Shown piece by piece: positions 1-12,053 of a DNA stretch of 64,000 nucleotides. Position 1 is the first letter of the stretch, and each line of letters starts with the position of its first letter. Both the position numbers and the translations under genes were made by a program. Below the pieces are notes generated by a model. The model had not been told where the DNA came from. It saw nothing but the letters and a program-made list of their open reading frames with translations, and ran no database searches. This stretch comes from Clusia tigrina (lineage: Eukaryota > Arthropoda > Insecta > Diptera > Clusiidae), in assembly GCA_920105625.2 (NCBI GenBank), contig OV050031.1:97097676-97161675 (forward strand). Direction: 5' to 3'.

Positions 1-196
1 TTTGAAGTTTTATCAGTGTTTGATTCGGGACTTAAGGGTAGCATAGCTTTGAGCGATAGCTTAAATTGGCAAGAGGCTCGAGTACTTTATTGTTACAAAA
101 TTTTAAGGTTTTATGACGCTCCAGTAAAAAGTTACAAGCATTTGTATGTTGCAAACTTTGATAGGTGTAGGACGTACCGTATAGAAGTTAGGGCCA
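1..196. repeat. Reference 196-bp monomer
   Basis: A full-length monomer at 37% G+C (73 of 196 by hand count). Landmarks: CTTAAG (AflII site) at 31-36; direct repeat ATAGCTT at 43-49 and 56-62, 13 bp apart; CTCGAG (XhoI site) at 77-82, overlapping AGTACT (ScaI site) at 81-86; direct repeat GTTACAA at 92-98 and 131-137. Six CpG sites lie at TTCGG, GCGAT, CTCGAG, GACGCT, GACGTA and CCGTA. These CpGs are the main positions that differ between monomers. The open frame from GTG at 16 to 201 is fortuitous. It recurs only because this variant recurs, at 6,644, 9,781, 11,546, 21,541, 22,521 and 29,340. Confidence 0.95.
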
Positions 197-980
197 TTTG
201 AAGTTTTATCAGTGTTTGATTTGGGACTTAAGGGTAGCATAGCTTTGAGCAATAGCTTAAATTGACAAGAGGCTCGAGTACTTTATTGTTACAAAATTTC
301 AATATTTTATTACGCTCCAGTAAAAAGTTACAAGCATTTGTATGTTGCAAACTTTGATAGGTGTAGGACGTACCGTACAGAATTTAGGGCCATTTGAAGT
401 TTTATCAGTGTTTGATTCGGGATTCAAGGGTAGCATAGCTTTGAGCGATAGCTTAAATTGACAAGAGGCTCGAGTACTTTATTGTTACAAAATTTCAAGG
501 TTTTATGACGCTCCAGTAAAAAGTTACAATCATATATATGTTGCAAACTTTGATAGGTGTAGGACGTACCGTATAGAAGTTAGGGCCATTTGATGTTTTA
601 TCAGTGTTTGATTTGGGATTCAAGGATAGCATAGCTTTGAGCAATAGCTTAAATTGACAAGAGGCTCGAGTACTTTATTGTTACAAAATTTCAAGGTTTT
701 ATGACGCTCCAGTGAAAAGTTACAAGCATTTGTATGTTGCAAACTTTGATAGGTGTAGGACGTACCGTATAGAATTTAGGGCCATTTGAAGTTTTATCAG
801 TGTTTGATTCGGCACTTAAGGGTAGCATAGCTTTGATCGATAGCTTAAATTGACAAGAGGCTCGAGTACTCCATTGTTACAGAATTTCAATGTTTTATGA
901 CGCTCCAGTAAAAAGTTACAAGCATTTGTATGTTGCAAACTTTGATAGGTGTAGGACGTACCGTATAGAAGTTAGGGCCA
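1..980. repeat. Five-monomer segment copied again at 21,526
   Basis: The ordered set of variants is: the TTGGCAAG monomer, a TTTGGGACTTAAGG monomer, a TTCGGGATTC monomer, a TTTGATG monomer carrying AAGGATAGC, and a TTCGGCAC monomer with GATCGATAGC. The same five reappear in the same order from 21,526 (offset 21,525). At the right end the fifth monomer runs into a TTTAAAG monomer at 981. In the 22-kb copy a further TTGGCAAG monomer intervenes. The fifth monomer here ends with CATTTGTATG rather than CATTTATATG, as expected of a crossover hybrid that lost one repeat. Confidence 0.85.
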
Positions 981-1764
981 TTTAAAGTTTTATCAGTGTT
1001 TTATTTGGGATTCAAGGGTAGCATAGCTTTGAGCAATAGCTTAAGTTGACAAGAGGCTCGAGTGCTTTATTGTTACAAAATTTCAATGTTTTATTACGCT
1101 CCAGTAAAAAGTTACAAGCATTTGTATGTTGCAAACTTTGATAGGTGTAGGACGAACCGTACAGAATTTAGGGCCATTTGAAGTTTTATCAGTGTTTGAT
1201 TCGGGACTTAAGGGTAGCATAGCTTTGAGCGATAGCTTAAATTGACAAGAGGCTCGAGTACTTAATTGTTACAAAATTTCAATATTTTATTACGCTCCAG
1301 TAAAAAGTTACAAGCATTTGTATGTTGCAAACTCTGATAGGTGTAGGACGAACCGTACAGAATTTAGGGCCATTTGAAGTTTTATCAGTGTTTTATTTGG
1401 GATTCAAGGGTAGCATAGCTTTGAGCAATAGCTTAAGTTGACAAGAGGCTCGAGTGCTTTATTGTTACAAAATTTCAATGTTTTATTACGCTCCAGTAAA
1501 AAGTTACAAGCATTTGTATGTTGCAAACTTTGATAGGTGTAGGACGAACCGTACAGAATTTAGGGCCATTTGAAGCTTTATCAGTGTTTGATTCGGGACT
1601 TAAGGGTAGCATAGCTTTGAGCGATAGCTTAAATTGACAAGAGGCTCGAGTACTTTATTGTTACAAAATTTCAATATTTTATTACGCTCCAGTAAAAAGT
1701 TACAAGCATTTGTATGTTGCAAACTTTGATAGGTGTAGGACGTACCGTACAGAATTTAGGGCCA
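981..1764. repeat. 392-bp dimer duplicated in tandem
   Basis: Two adjacent 392-bp dimers, 981-1372 and 1373-1764. Each pairs a TTTATTTGGGATTC monomer (with AAGTTGAC, CGAGTGC and GACGAACC) with a TTCGGGACTTAAGG monomer (with CAATATTTTATT). The first monomers differ by one base, TTTAAAG against TTTGAAG. The equivalent region at 25,228 has only one such dimer. The duplication therefore shifts the offset between the two territories from 24,247 to 23,855, a difference of exactly 392. Confidence 0.88.
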
Positions 1765-1960
1765 TTTGAAGTTTTATCAGTGTTTGATTCGGGACTTAAG
1801 GGTAGCATGGCTTTGAGCGATAGCTTAAATTGACAAGAGGCTCGAGTATTTTATTGTTACAAAATTTCAAGGTTTTATGACGCTCCAATAAAAAGTGACA
1901 AGCATTTGTATGTTGCAAACTTTGATAGGTGTAGGACGTACCGTATAGAAGTTAGGGCCA

Positions 1961-2152
1961 TTTGAAGTTTTATCAGTGTTTGATTTGGGACTTCAGGGTA
2001 GCATAGCTTTGAGCAATAGCTTAAATTGACAAGAGGCTCGAGTACTTTATTGTTACAAAATTTTAATGTTTTATGAGGCTCCAGTAAAAAGTTACAAGAA
2101 TTTATATGTTTGCAAACTTTGATAGGGACGTACCGTATAAAAGTTAGGGCCA
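1961..2152. repeat. 192-bp monomer (5-bp deletion plus 1-bp insertion)
   Basis: GATAGGGACG replaces the usual GATAGGTGTAGGACG, a loss of 5 bp that can be placed at the short AGG/GG repeat. The same monomer carries the extra T of the TATGTTTGC class, giving 192 bp. The same deletion is seen near 23,452 and 25,978 and nowhere else in the window. Confidence 0.88.
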
Positions 2153-2739
2153 TTTGAAGTTTTATCAGTGTTTGATTTGGGACTCAAGGGTAGCATAGCT
2201 TTGAGCAATAGCTTAAGTTGACAAGAGGCTCGAGTGCTTTATTGTTACAAAATTTCAATGTTTTATTACGCTCCAGTAAAAAGTTACAAGCATTTGTATA
2301 TTGCAAACTTTGATAGGTGTAGGACGTACCGTATAGAAGTTAGGGCCATTTGAAGTTTTATCACTGTTTGATTTGGGATTCAAGGATAGTATAGCTTTGA
2401 GCAATAGCCTAAATTGACAAGAGGCTCGAGTACTTTATTGTTACAAAATTTCAAGGTTTTATGACGCTCCAGGAAAAGTTACAAGCATTCATATGTTGCA
2501 AACTTTGATAGGTGTAGGACGTACCGTATAGAAGTTAGGGCCTTGTGAAGTTTTATCACTGTTTGATTTGGGATTCAAGGATAGTATAGCTTTGAGCAAT
2601 AGCCTAAATTGACAAGAGGCTCGAGTACTTTATTGTTACAAAATTTCAAGGTTTTATGACGCTCCAGTGAAAAGTTACAAGCATTTGTATGTTGCAAACT
2701 TTGATAGGTGTAGGACGTACCATACAGAATTTAGGGCCA

Positions 2740-2918
2740 TTTGAAGTTTTATCAGTGTTTGATTCGGGACTTAAGGGTAGCATAGCTTTGAGCGATAGCT
2801 TAAATTGTCAAGAGGCTCGAGTATTTTATTGTTACAAAATTTCAAGGTTTTATGACGCTCCAATAAAAAGTGACAAGCATTTGTATGTGTAGGACGTACC
2901 GTATAGAAGTTAGGGCCA
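2740..2918. repeat. 179-bp monomer with 17-bp deletion
   Basis: TATGTGTAGG replaces the 27-base stretch from TATGTTGC to GTGTAGG, removing 17 bp with GT at both breakpoints. Other copies lie around 4,440, 24,215 and 26,740. All four have the TTCGGGACTTAAGG, TTGTCAAG and AAGTGACAAG haplotype. Full-length relatives of that haplotype without the deletion occur at 8,538, 13,241, 36,135, 38,880, 40,840, 42,798 and 45,151. Confidence 0.9.
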
Positions 2919-3115
2919 TTTGAAGCTTTATCAGTGTTTGATTTGGGACTTAAGGGTAGCATAGCTTTGAGCAATAGCTTAAATTGACAAGAGGCTCGAG
3001 TACTTTATTGTTACAAAATTTTAATGTTTTATGAGGCTCCAGTAAAAAGTTCAAAGCATTTATATGTTTGCAAACTTTGATAGGTGTAGGACGTACCGTA
3101 TAAAAGTTAAGGCCA
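2919..3115. repeat. 197-bp monomer class (extra T)
   Basis: This is an example of a discrete class with an extra T in TATGTTTGC. It is nearly always linked to TTTTAATG and TATGAGGCTCC in the same monomer. I count 36 monomers with the extra T, spread from 2.1 to 57.2 kb but absent from the 13,488-19,759 block. The class explains why many unit lengths in the window are n x 196 + 1 (393, 589, 785, 1,765, 2,745). Confidence 0.88.
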
Positions 3116-4014
3116 TTTGAAGTTTTATCAGTGTTTGATTTGGGACTTAAGGGTAGCATAGCTTTGAGCAATAGCTTAAATTGACAAGAGGCTCGAGTAC
3201 TTTATTGTTACAAAATTTCAAGGTTTTGTGATGCTCCAGTAAAAAGCTACAAGCATTTGTATGTTGCAAACTTTGATAGGTGTAGGATGTACCGTACAGA
3301 AGTTAGGGCCATTTGAAGCTTTATCAGTGTTTGATTTGGGACTCAAGGGCATCATAGCTTTGAGCAATAGCTTAAATTGACAAGAGGCTCGAGTACTTTA
3401 TTGTTACAAAATTTCAAGGTTTTATGACGCTCCAGTAAAAAGTTACAAGCATTTGTATGTTGCCAACTTTGATAGGTGTAGGACGTACCGTACAGAATTT
3501 AGGGCCATTTGAAGTTTTATCAGTGTTTGATTCGGGACTTAAGGGTAGCATGGCTTTGAGCGATAGCTTAAATTGACAAGAGGCTCGAGTATTTTATTGT
3601 TACAGAATTTCAAGGTTTTATGACGCTCCAATAAAAAGTGACAAGCATTTGTATGTTGCAAACTTTGATAGGTGTAGGACGTACCGTATAGAAGTTAGGG
3701 CCATTTGAAGTTTTATCAGTGTTTGATTTGGGAGTTCAGGGTAGCATAGCTTTGAGCAATAGCTTAAATTGACAAGAGGCTCGAGTACTTTATTGTTACA
3801 AAATTTTAATGTTTTATGAGGCTCCAGTAAAAAGTTGCAAGAATTTATATGTTTGCAAACTTTGATAGGTGTAGGACGTACCGTATAAAAGTTAGGGCCA
3901 TTTGAAGTTTTATCAGTGTTTGATTTGGGACTTAAGGGTAGCATAGCTTTGAGCAATAGCTTAAATTGACAAGAGGCTCGAGTACTTTATTGTTACAAAA
4001 TTTCAAGGTTTTGT

Positions 4015-7000
4015 GACGCTCCAGTAAAAAGCTGCAAGCATTTGTATGTTGCAAACTTTGATAGGTGTAGGACGTACCGTACAGAAGTTAGGGCCATTTG
4101 TTGTTTTATCAGTGTTTGATTTGGGACTCAAGGGTAGCATAGCTTTGAGCAATACCTTAAATTGACAAGAGGCTCGAGTACTTTATTGTTACAAAATTTC
4201 AATATTTTATTACGCTCCAGTAAAAAGTTACAAGCATTTGTATGTTGCAAACTTTGATAGGTGTAGGACGTACCGTACAGAATTTAGGGCCATTTGAAGT
4301 TTTATCAGTGTTTGATTCGGGACTTAAGGGTAGCATAGCTTTGAGCGATAGCGTAAATTGTCAAGAGGCTCGAGTATTTTATTGTTACAAAATTTCAAGG
4401 TTTTATGACGCTCCAATAAAAAGTGACAAGCATTTGTATGTGTAGGACGTACAGTATAGAAGTTAGGGCCATTTGAAGCTTTATCAGTGTTTGATTTGGG
4501 ACTTAAGGGTAGCATAGCTTCGAGCAATAGCTTAAATTGACAAGAGGCTCGAGTACTTTATTGTTACAAAATTTCAAGGTTTTGTGATGCTCCAGTAAAA
4601 AGCTACAAGCATTTGTATGTTGCAAACTTTGATAGGTGTAGGATGTACCGTACAGAAGTTAGGGCCATTTGAAGCTTTATCAGTGTTTGATTTGGGACTC
4701 AAGGGCATCATAGCTTTGAGCAATAGCTTAAATTGACAAGAGGCTCGAGTACTTTATTGTTACAAAATTTCAAGGTTTTATGACGCTCCAGTAAAAAGTT
4801 ACAAGCATTTGTATGTTGCCAACTTTGATAGGTGTAGGACGTACCGTACAGAATTTAGGGCCATTTGAAGTTTTATCAGTGTTTGATTCGGGACTTAAGG
4901 GTAGCATGGCTTTGAGCGATAGCTTAAATTGACAAGAGGCTCGAGTATTTTATTGTTACAAAATTTCAAGGTTTTATGACGCTCCAATAAAAAGTGACAA
5001 GCATTTGTATGTTGCAAACTTTGATAGGTGTAGGACGTACCGTATAGAAGTTAGGGCCATTTGAAGTTTTATCAGTGTTTGATTTGGGACTTCAGGGTAG
5101 TATAGCTTTGAGCAATAGCTTAAATTGACAAGAGGCTCGAGTACTTTATTGTTACAAAATTTTAATGTTTTATGAGGCTCCAGTAAAAAGTTACAAGAAT
5201 TTATATGTTTGCAAACTTTGATAGGTGTAGGACGTACCGTATAAAAGTTAGGGCCATTTGAAGTTTTATCAGTGTTTGATTTGGGACTTAAGGGTAGCAT
5301 AGCTTTGAGCAATAGCTTAAATTGACAAGAGGCTCGAGTACTTTATTGTTACAAAATTTCAAGGTTTTGTGACGCTCCAGTAAAAAGCTGCAAGCATTTG
5401 TATGTTGCAAACTTTGATAGGTGTAGGACGTACCGTACAGAAGTTAGGGCCATTTGATGTTTTATCAGTGTTTGATTTGGGACTCAAGGGTAGCATAGCT
5501 TTGAGCAATAGCTTAAATTGACAAGAGGCTCGAGTACTTTATTGTTACAAAATTTCAATATTTTATTACGCTCCAGTAAAAAGTTACAAACATTTGTATG
5601 TTGCAAACTTTGATAGGTGTAGGACGTACCGTACAGAATTTAGGGCCATTTGAAGTTTTATCAGTGTTTGATTCGGGACTTAAGGGTAGCATGGCTTTGA
5701 GCGATAGCTTAAATTGACAAGAGGCTCGAGTATTTTATTGTTACAAAATTTCAAGGTTTTATGACGCTCCAATAAAAAGTTACAAGCATTTGTATGTTGC
5801 AAACTTGGATAGGTGTAGGACGTACCGTACAGAAGTTAGGGCCATTTGAAGTTTTATCAGTGTTTGATTTGGGACTCAAGGGTAGCATAGCTTTGAGCAA
5901 TAGCTTAAATTGACAAGAGGCTCGAGTACTTTATTGTTACAAAATTTCAAGGTTTTATTACGCTCCAGTAAAAAGTTACAAGCATTTGTATGTTGCAAAA
6001 TTTGATAGGTGGAGGACGTACCGTATAGAAGTTAGGGCTATTTGAAGTTTTATCAGTGTTTTATTTGGGATTCAAGGGTAGCATAGCTTTGAGCGATAGC
6101 TTAAATTGACAAGAGGCTCGAGTACTTTATTGTTACAAAATTTCAAGGTTTTATGACGCTCCAGTAAAAAGTTACAAGCATTTATATGTTGCAAACTTTG
6201 ATAGGTGTTGGACGTACCGTATAGAAGTTAGGGCCATTTGATGGTGTATCAGTGTTTGATTTGGGATTCAAGGATAGCATAGCTTTGAGCAATAGCTAAA
6301 ATTGACAAGAGGCTCGAGTACTTTATTGTTACAAAATTTCAAGGTTTTATGACGCTCCAGTGAAAAGTTACAAGCATTTGTATGTTGCAAACTTTGATAG
6401 GTGTAGGACGTACCGTATAGAATTTAGGGCCATTTGAAGTTTTATCAGTGTTTGATTCGGCACTTAAGGGTAGCATAGCTCTGAGCGATAGCTTAAATTG
6501 ACAAGAGGCTCGAGTACTCCATTGTTACAGAATTTCAATATTTTATGACGCTCCAGTAAAAAGTTACAAGCATTTATATGTTGCAAACTTTGATAGGTGT
6601 AGGACGTACCGTATAGAAGTTAGGGCCATTTGAAGTTTTATCAGTGTTTGATTCGGGACTTAAGGGTAGCATAGCTTTGAGCGATAGCTTAAATTGGCAA
6701 GAGGCTCGAGTACTTTATTGTTACAAAATTTTAAGGTTTTATGACGCTCCAGTAAAAAGTTACAAGCATTTGTATGTTGCAAACTTTGATAGGTGTAGGA
6801 CGTACCGTATAGAAGTTAGGGCCATTTAAAGTTTTATCAGTGTTTTATTTGGGATTCAAGGGTAGCATAGCTTTGAGCAATAGCTTAAGTTGACAAGAGG
6901 CTCGAGTGCTTTATTGTTACAAAATTTCAATGTTTTATTACGCTCCAGTAAAAAGTTACAAGCATTTGTATGTTGCAAACTTTGATAGGTGTAGGACGAA

Positions 7001-8523
7001 CCGTACAGAATTTAGGGCCATTTGAAGTTTTATCAGTGTTTGATTCGGGACTTAAGGGTAGCATAGCTTTGAGCGATAGCTTAAATTGACAAGAGGCTCT
7101 AGTACTTTATTGTTACAAAATTTCAATATTTTATTACGCTCCAGTAAAAAGTTACAAGCATTTGTATGTTGCAAACTTTGATAGGTGTAGGACGTACCGT
7201 ACAGAATTTAGGGCCATTTGAAGTTTTATCAGTGTTTGATTCGGGACTTAAGGGTAGCATGGCTTTGAGCGATAGCTTAAATTGACAAGAGGCTCGAGTA
7301 TTTTATTGTTACAAAATTTCAAGGTTTTATGACGCTCCAATAAAAAGTGACAAGCATTTGTATGTTGCAAACTTTGATAGGTGTAGGACGTACCGTATAG
7401 AAATTAGGGCCATTTGAAGTTTTATCAGTGTTTGATTTGGGACTTCAGGGTAGCTTAGCTTTGAGCAATAGCTTAAATTGACAAGAGGCTCGAGTACTTT
7501 ATTGTTACAAAATTTTAATGTTTTATGAGGCTCCAGTAAAAAGTTACAAGAATTTATATGTTTGCAAACTTTGATAGGTGTAGGACGTACCGTATAAAAG
7601 TTAGGGCCATTTGAAGTTTTATCAGTGTTTGATTTGGGACTTAAGGGTAGCATAGCTTTGAGCAATAGCTTAAATTGACAAGAGGCTCGAGTACTTTATT
7701 GTTACAAAATTTCAAGGTTTCGTGACGCTCCAGTAAAAAGCTGCAAGCATTTGTATGTTGCAAACTTTGATAGGTGTAGGACGTACCGTACAAAATTTAG
7801 GGCCTTTTGAAGTTTTATCAGTGTTTGATTCGGGACTTAAGGGTAGCATAACTTTGAGCGATAGCTTAAATTGACAAGAGGCTCGAGTATTTTATTGTTA
7901 CAAAATTTCAAGGTTTTATGACGCTCCAGTAAAAAGTTACAAGCATTTGTATGTTGCAAACTTTGATAGGTGTAGAACGTACCGTACAGAAGTTAGGGCC
8001 ATTTGAAGTTTTATCAGTGTTTGATTTGGGACTCAAGGGTAGCATAGCTTTGAGCAATAGCTTAAATTGACAAGAGGCTCGAGTACTTTATTTTTACAAA
8101 ATTTCAAGGTTTTATTACGCTCCAGTAAAAAGTTACAAGCATTTGTATATTGCAAACTTTGATAGGTGTAGGACGTACCGTATAGAAGTTAGGGCCATTT
8201 GAAGTTTTATCAGTGTTTTATTTGGGATTCAAGGGTAGCATAGCTTTCAGCGATAGCTTAAATTGACAAGAGGCTCGAGTACTTTATTGTTACAAAATTT
8301 CAAGGTTTTATGACGCTCCAGGAAAAGTTACAAGCATTTATATGTTGCAAACTTTGATAGGTGTAGGACGTACCGTATAGAAGTTAGGGCCTTTTGAAGT
8401 TTTATCACTGTTTGATTTGGGATTCAAGGATAGCATAGCTTTGAGCAATAGCCTAAATTGACAAGAGGCTCGAGTACTTTATTGTTACAAAATTTCAAGG
8501 TTTTATGACGCTCCAGTGAAAAG
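4015..8523. repeat. Mosaic monomer stretch with a 1,356-bp internal repeat
   Basis: Monomers at about 3,618 recur at 4,974, an offset of 1,356 = 7 x 196 - 17 + 1, matching one 17-bp-deleted and one 197-bp monomer in between. From 4,974 the order matches 28,258 onward (offset 23,284). After about 6,455 the offset becomes 22,696, because three monomers (588 bp) present here are missing in the far copy. No gene or unique sequence is present. Confidence 0.82.
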
Positions 8524-11500
8524 TTACAAGCATTTGTATGTTGCAAGCTTTGATAGGTGTAGGACGTACCGTACAGAATTTAGGGCCATTTGAAGTTTTA
8601 TCAGTGTTTGATTCGGGACTTAAGGGTAGCATAGCTTTGAGCGATAGCTTAAATTGTCAAGAGGCTCGAGTATTTTATTGTTACAAAATTTCAAGGTTTT
8701 ATGACGCTCCAATAAAAAGTGACAAGCATTTGTACGTTGCAAACTTTGATAGGTGTATGACGTACCGTATAGAAGTTAGGGCCATTTGAAGCTTTATCAG
8801 TGTTTGATTTGGAACTTAAGGGTAGCATAGCTTTGAGCAATAGCTTAAATTGACAAGAGGCTCGAGTACTTTATTGTTACAAAATTTTAATGTTTTATGA
8901 GGCTCCAGTAAAAAGTTCCAAGCATTTATATGTTTGCAAACTTTGACAGGTGTAGGACGTACCGTATAAAAGTTAAGGCCATTTGAAGTTTTATCAGTGT
9001 TTGATTTGGGACTTAAGGGTAGCATAGCTTTGAGCAATAGCTTAAATTGACAAGAGGCTCGAGTACTTTATTGTTACAAAATTTCAAGGTTTTGTGATGC
9101 TCCAGTAAAAAGCTACAAGCATTTGTATGTTGCAAACTTTGATAGGTGTAGGATGTACCGTACAGAAGTTAGGGCCATTTGAAGCTTTATCAGTGTTTCA
9201 TTTGGGACTCAAGGGTATCATAGCTTTGAGCAATAGCTTAAATTGACAAGAGGCTCGAGTACTTTATTGTTACAAAATTTCAAGGTTTTATGACGCTCCA
9301 GTAAAAAGTTACAAGCATTTGTATGTTGCCAACTTTGATAGGTGTAGGACGTACCGTACAGTATTTAGGGCCATTTGAAGTTTTATCAGTGTTTGATTCG
9401 GGACTTAAGGGTAGCATGGCTTTGAGCGATAGCTTAAATTGACAAGAGGCTCGAGTATTTTATTGTTACAAAATTTCAAGGTTTTATGACGCTCCAGTAA
9501 AAAGTTACAAGCATTTGTATGTTGCAAACTTTGATAGGTGTAGGACGTACCGTATATAATTTAGGGCCATTTGAAGTTTTATCAGTGTTTGATTCGGCAC
9601 TTAAGGGTAGCATAGCTTTGAGCGATAGCTTAAATTGACAAGAGGCTCGAGTACTCCATTGTTACAGAATTTCAATATTTTATGACGCTCCAGTAAAAAG
9701 TTACAAGCATTTATATGTTGCAAACTTTGATAGGTGTAGGACGTACCGTATAGAAGTTAGGGCCATTTGAAGTTTTATCAGTGTTTGATTCGGGACTTAA
9801 GGGAAACATAGCTTTGAGCGATAGCTTAAATTGGCAAGAGGCTCGAGTACTTTATTGTTACAAAATTTTAAGGTTTTATGACGCTCCAGTAAAAAGTTAC
9901 AAACATTTGTATCTTGCAAACTTTGATAGGTGTAGGACGTACCGTATAGAAGTTAGGGCCATTTAAAGTTTTATCAGTGTTTTATTTGGGATTCAAGGGT
10001 AGCATAGCTTTGAGCAATAGCTTAAGTTGACAAGAGGCTCGAGTGCTTTATTGTTACACAATTTCAATGTTTTATTACGCTCCAGTAAAAAGTTACAAGC
10101 ATTTGTATGTTGCAAACTTTGATAGGTGTAGGACGAACCGTACAGAATTTAGGGCCATTTGAAGTTTTATCAGTGTTTGATTCGGGACTTAAGGGTAGCA
10201 TAGCTTTGAGCGATAGCTTAAATTGACAAGAGGCTCTAGTACTTTATTGTTACAAAATTTCAATATTTTATTACGCTCCAGTAAAAAGTTACAAGCATTT
10301 GTATGTTGCAAGCTTTGATAGGTGTAGGACGTACCGTACAGAATTTAGGGCCATTTGAAGTTTTATCAGTGTTTGATTCGGGACTTAAGGGTAGCATAGC
10401 TTTGAGCGATAGCTTAAATTGTCAAGAGGCTCGAGTATTTTATTGTTACAAAATTTCAAGGTTTTATGACGCTCCAATAAAAAGTGACAAGCATTTGTAC
10501 GTTGCAAACTTTGATAGGTGTATGACGTACCGTATAGAAGTTAGGGCCATTTGAAGCTTTATCAGTGTTTGATTTGGAACTTAAGGGTAGCATAGCTTTG
10601 AGCGATAGCTTAAATTGACAAGAGGCTCGAGTACTTTATTGTTACAAAATTTCAATATTTTATGAGGCTCCAGTAAAAAGTTCCAAGCATTTATATGTTT
10701 GCAAACTTTGACAGGTGTAGGACGTACCGTATAAAAGTTAAGGCCATTTGAAGTTTTATCAGTGTTTGATTTGGGACTTAAGGGTAGCATAGCTTTGAGC
10801 AATAGCTTAAATTGACAAGAGGCTCGAGTACTTTATTGTTACAAAATTTCAAGGTTTTGTGATGCTCCAGTAAAAAGCTACAAGCATTTGTATGTTGCAA
10901 ACTTTGATAGGTGTAGGATGTACCGTACAGAAGTTAGGGCCATTTGAAGCTTTATCAGTGTTTCATTTGGGACTCAAGGGTATCATAGCTTTGAGCAATA
11001 GCTTAAATTGACAAGAGGCTCGAGTACTTTATTGTTACAAAATTTCAAGGTTTTATGACGCTCCAGTAAAAAGTTACAAGCATTTGTATGTTGCCAACTT
11101 TGATAGGTGTAGGACGTACCGTACAGTATTTAGGGCCATTTGAAGTTTTATCAGTGTTTGATTCGGGACTTAAGGGTAGCATGGCTTTGAGCGATAGCTT
11201 AAATTGACAAGAGGCTCGAGTATTTTATTGTTACAAAATTTCAAGGTTTTATGACGCTCCAGTAAAAAGTTACAAGCATTTGTATGTTGCAAACTTTGAT
11301 AGGTGTAGGACGTACCGTATATAATTTAGGGCCATTTGAAGTTTTATCAGTGTTTGATTCGGCACTTAAGGGTAGCATAGCTTTGAGCGATAGCTTAAAT
11401 TGACAAGAGGCTCGAGTACTCCATTGTTACAGAATTTCAATATTTTATGACGCTCCAGTAAAAAGTTACAAGCATTTATATGTTGCAAACTTTGATAGGT

Positions 11501-12053
11501 GTAGGACGTACCGTATAGAAGTTAGGGCCATTTGAAGTTTTATCAGTGTTTGATTCGGGACTTAAGGGTAGCATAGCTTTGAGCGATAGCTTAAATTGGC
11601 AAGAGGCTCGAGTACTTTATTGTTACAAAATTTTAAGGTTTTATGACGCTCCAGTAAAAAGTTACAAGCATTTGTATGTTGCAAACTTTGATAGGTGTAG
11701 GACGTACCGTATAGAAGTTAGGGCCATTTAAAGTTTTATCAGTGTTTTATTTGGGATTCAAGGGTAGCATAGCTTTGAGCAATAGCTTAAGTTGACAAGA
11801 GGCTCGAGTGCTTTATTGTTACACAATTTCAATGTTTTATTACGCTCCAGTAAAAAGTTACAAGCATTTGTATGTTGCAAACTTTGATAGGTGTAGGACG
11901 AACCGTACAGAATTTAGGGCCATTTGAAGTTTTATCAGTGTTTGATTCGGGACTTAAGGGTAGCATAGCTTTGAGCGATAGCTTAAATTGACAAGAGGCT
12001 CTAGTACTTTATTGTTACAAAATTTCAATATTTTATTACGCTCCAGTAAAAAG
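8524..12053. repeat. 1,765-bp nonamer duplicated in tandem
   Basis: Two 1,765-bp units (9 x 196 + 1), 8,524-10,288 and 10,289-12,053. Shared private variants include TTGCAAGCTTTG, GTGTATGACG, GGGTATCATAG, TACAGTATTTAGG and GTATATAATTTAGG. Differences are few. GGGAAACATAG at about 9,801 and TATCTTGC at about 9,911 are in unit 1 only. A short patch in unit 2 near 10,600-10,665 (GAGCGATAGC and TTTCAATATTTTA) replaces GAGCAATAGC and TTTTAATGTTTTA. Unit edges are accurate to a few tens of bases. Confidence 0.88.

Larger units (their letters stand above)
1373..4014. repeat. Block matching 25,228 to about 27,869
   Basis: At a constant offset of 23,855 this stretch has the same order of rare variants as the 25-28-kb region. 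These include the 5-bp-deleted monomer, the 17-bp-deleted monomer, the ATCACTG and AAGGATAGTATAGC monomers, and GTACCATAC in place of GTACCGTAC. Agreement breaks near 4,014, where GTGACGCTCC here faces GTGATGCTCC there. The far copy is more similar than that copy's own tandem neighbour at 22.2-24.8 kb in at least one monomer. Confidence 0.85.

Noticed and set aside
16..40. Pol III B-box-like sequence on the reverse strand (CCCGAATCA)
   Set aside because: Only a short core matches GGTTCGAATCC. There is no A box at a suitable distance and no T-run terminator that would define a transcript.
261..400. Telomere-like TTTAGGG or TTAGGG motif (AATTTAGGGCC, AAGTTAGGGCC)
   Set aside because: It occurs once per monomer, never in tandem, and the base before TTAGGG varies. 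This is chance similarity rather than telomeric DNA.
3618..3956. A 112-codon reverse-strand open reading frame, repeated at 4,974, 7,327, 27,473, 28,258 and 30,023
   Set aside because: It spans parts of two satellite monomers and is copied with every duplication of those monomers. Monomer length is 3n+1, so the frame shifts at each repeat and no long protein can be kept. I see no codon-type substitution pattern, promoter, or variation centred on third positions.
8538..8789. 83-codon forward open frames recurring at 10,303, 13,241, 36,135, 38,880, 40,840, 42,798 and 45,151
   Set aside because: They mark one monomer haplotype (TTGTCAAG, AAGTGACAAG) without stops in one frame. Sister monomers with one-base differences carry stops, and the 17-bp deletion truncates others. 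This is repeat variation, not a gene family.
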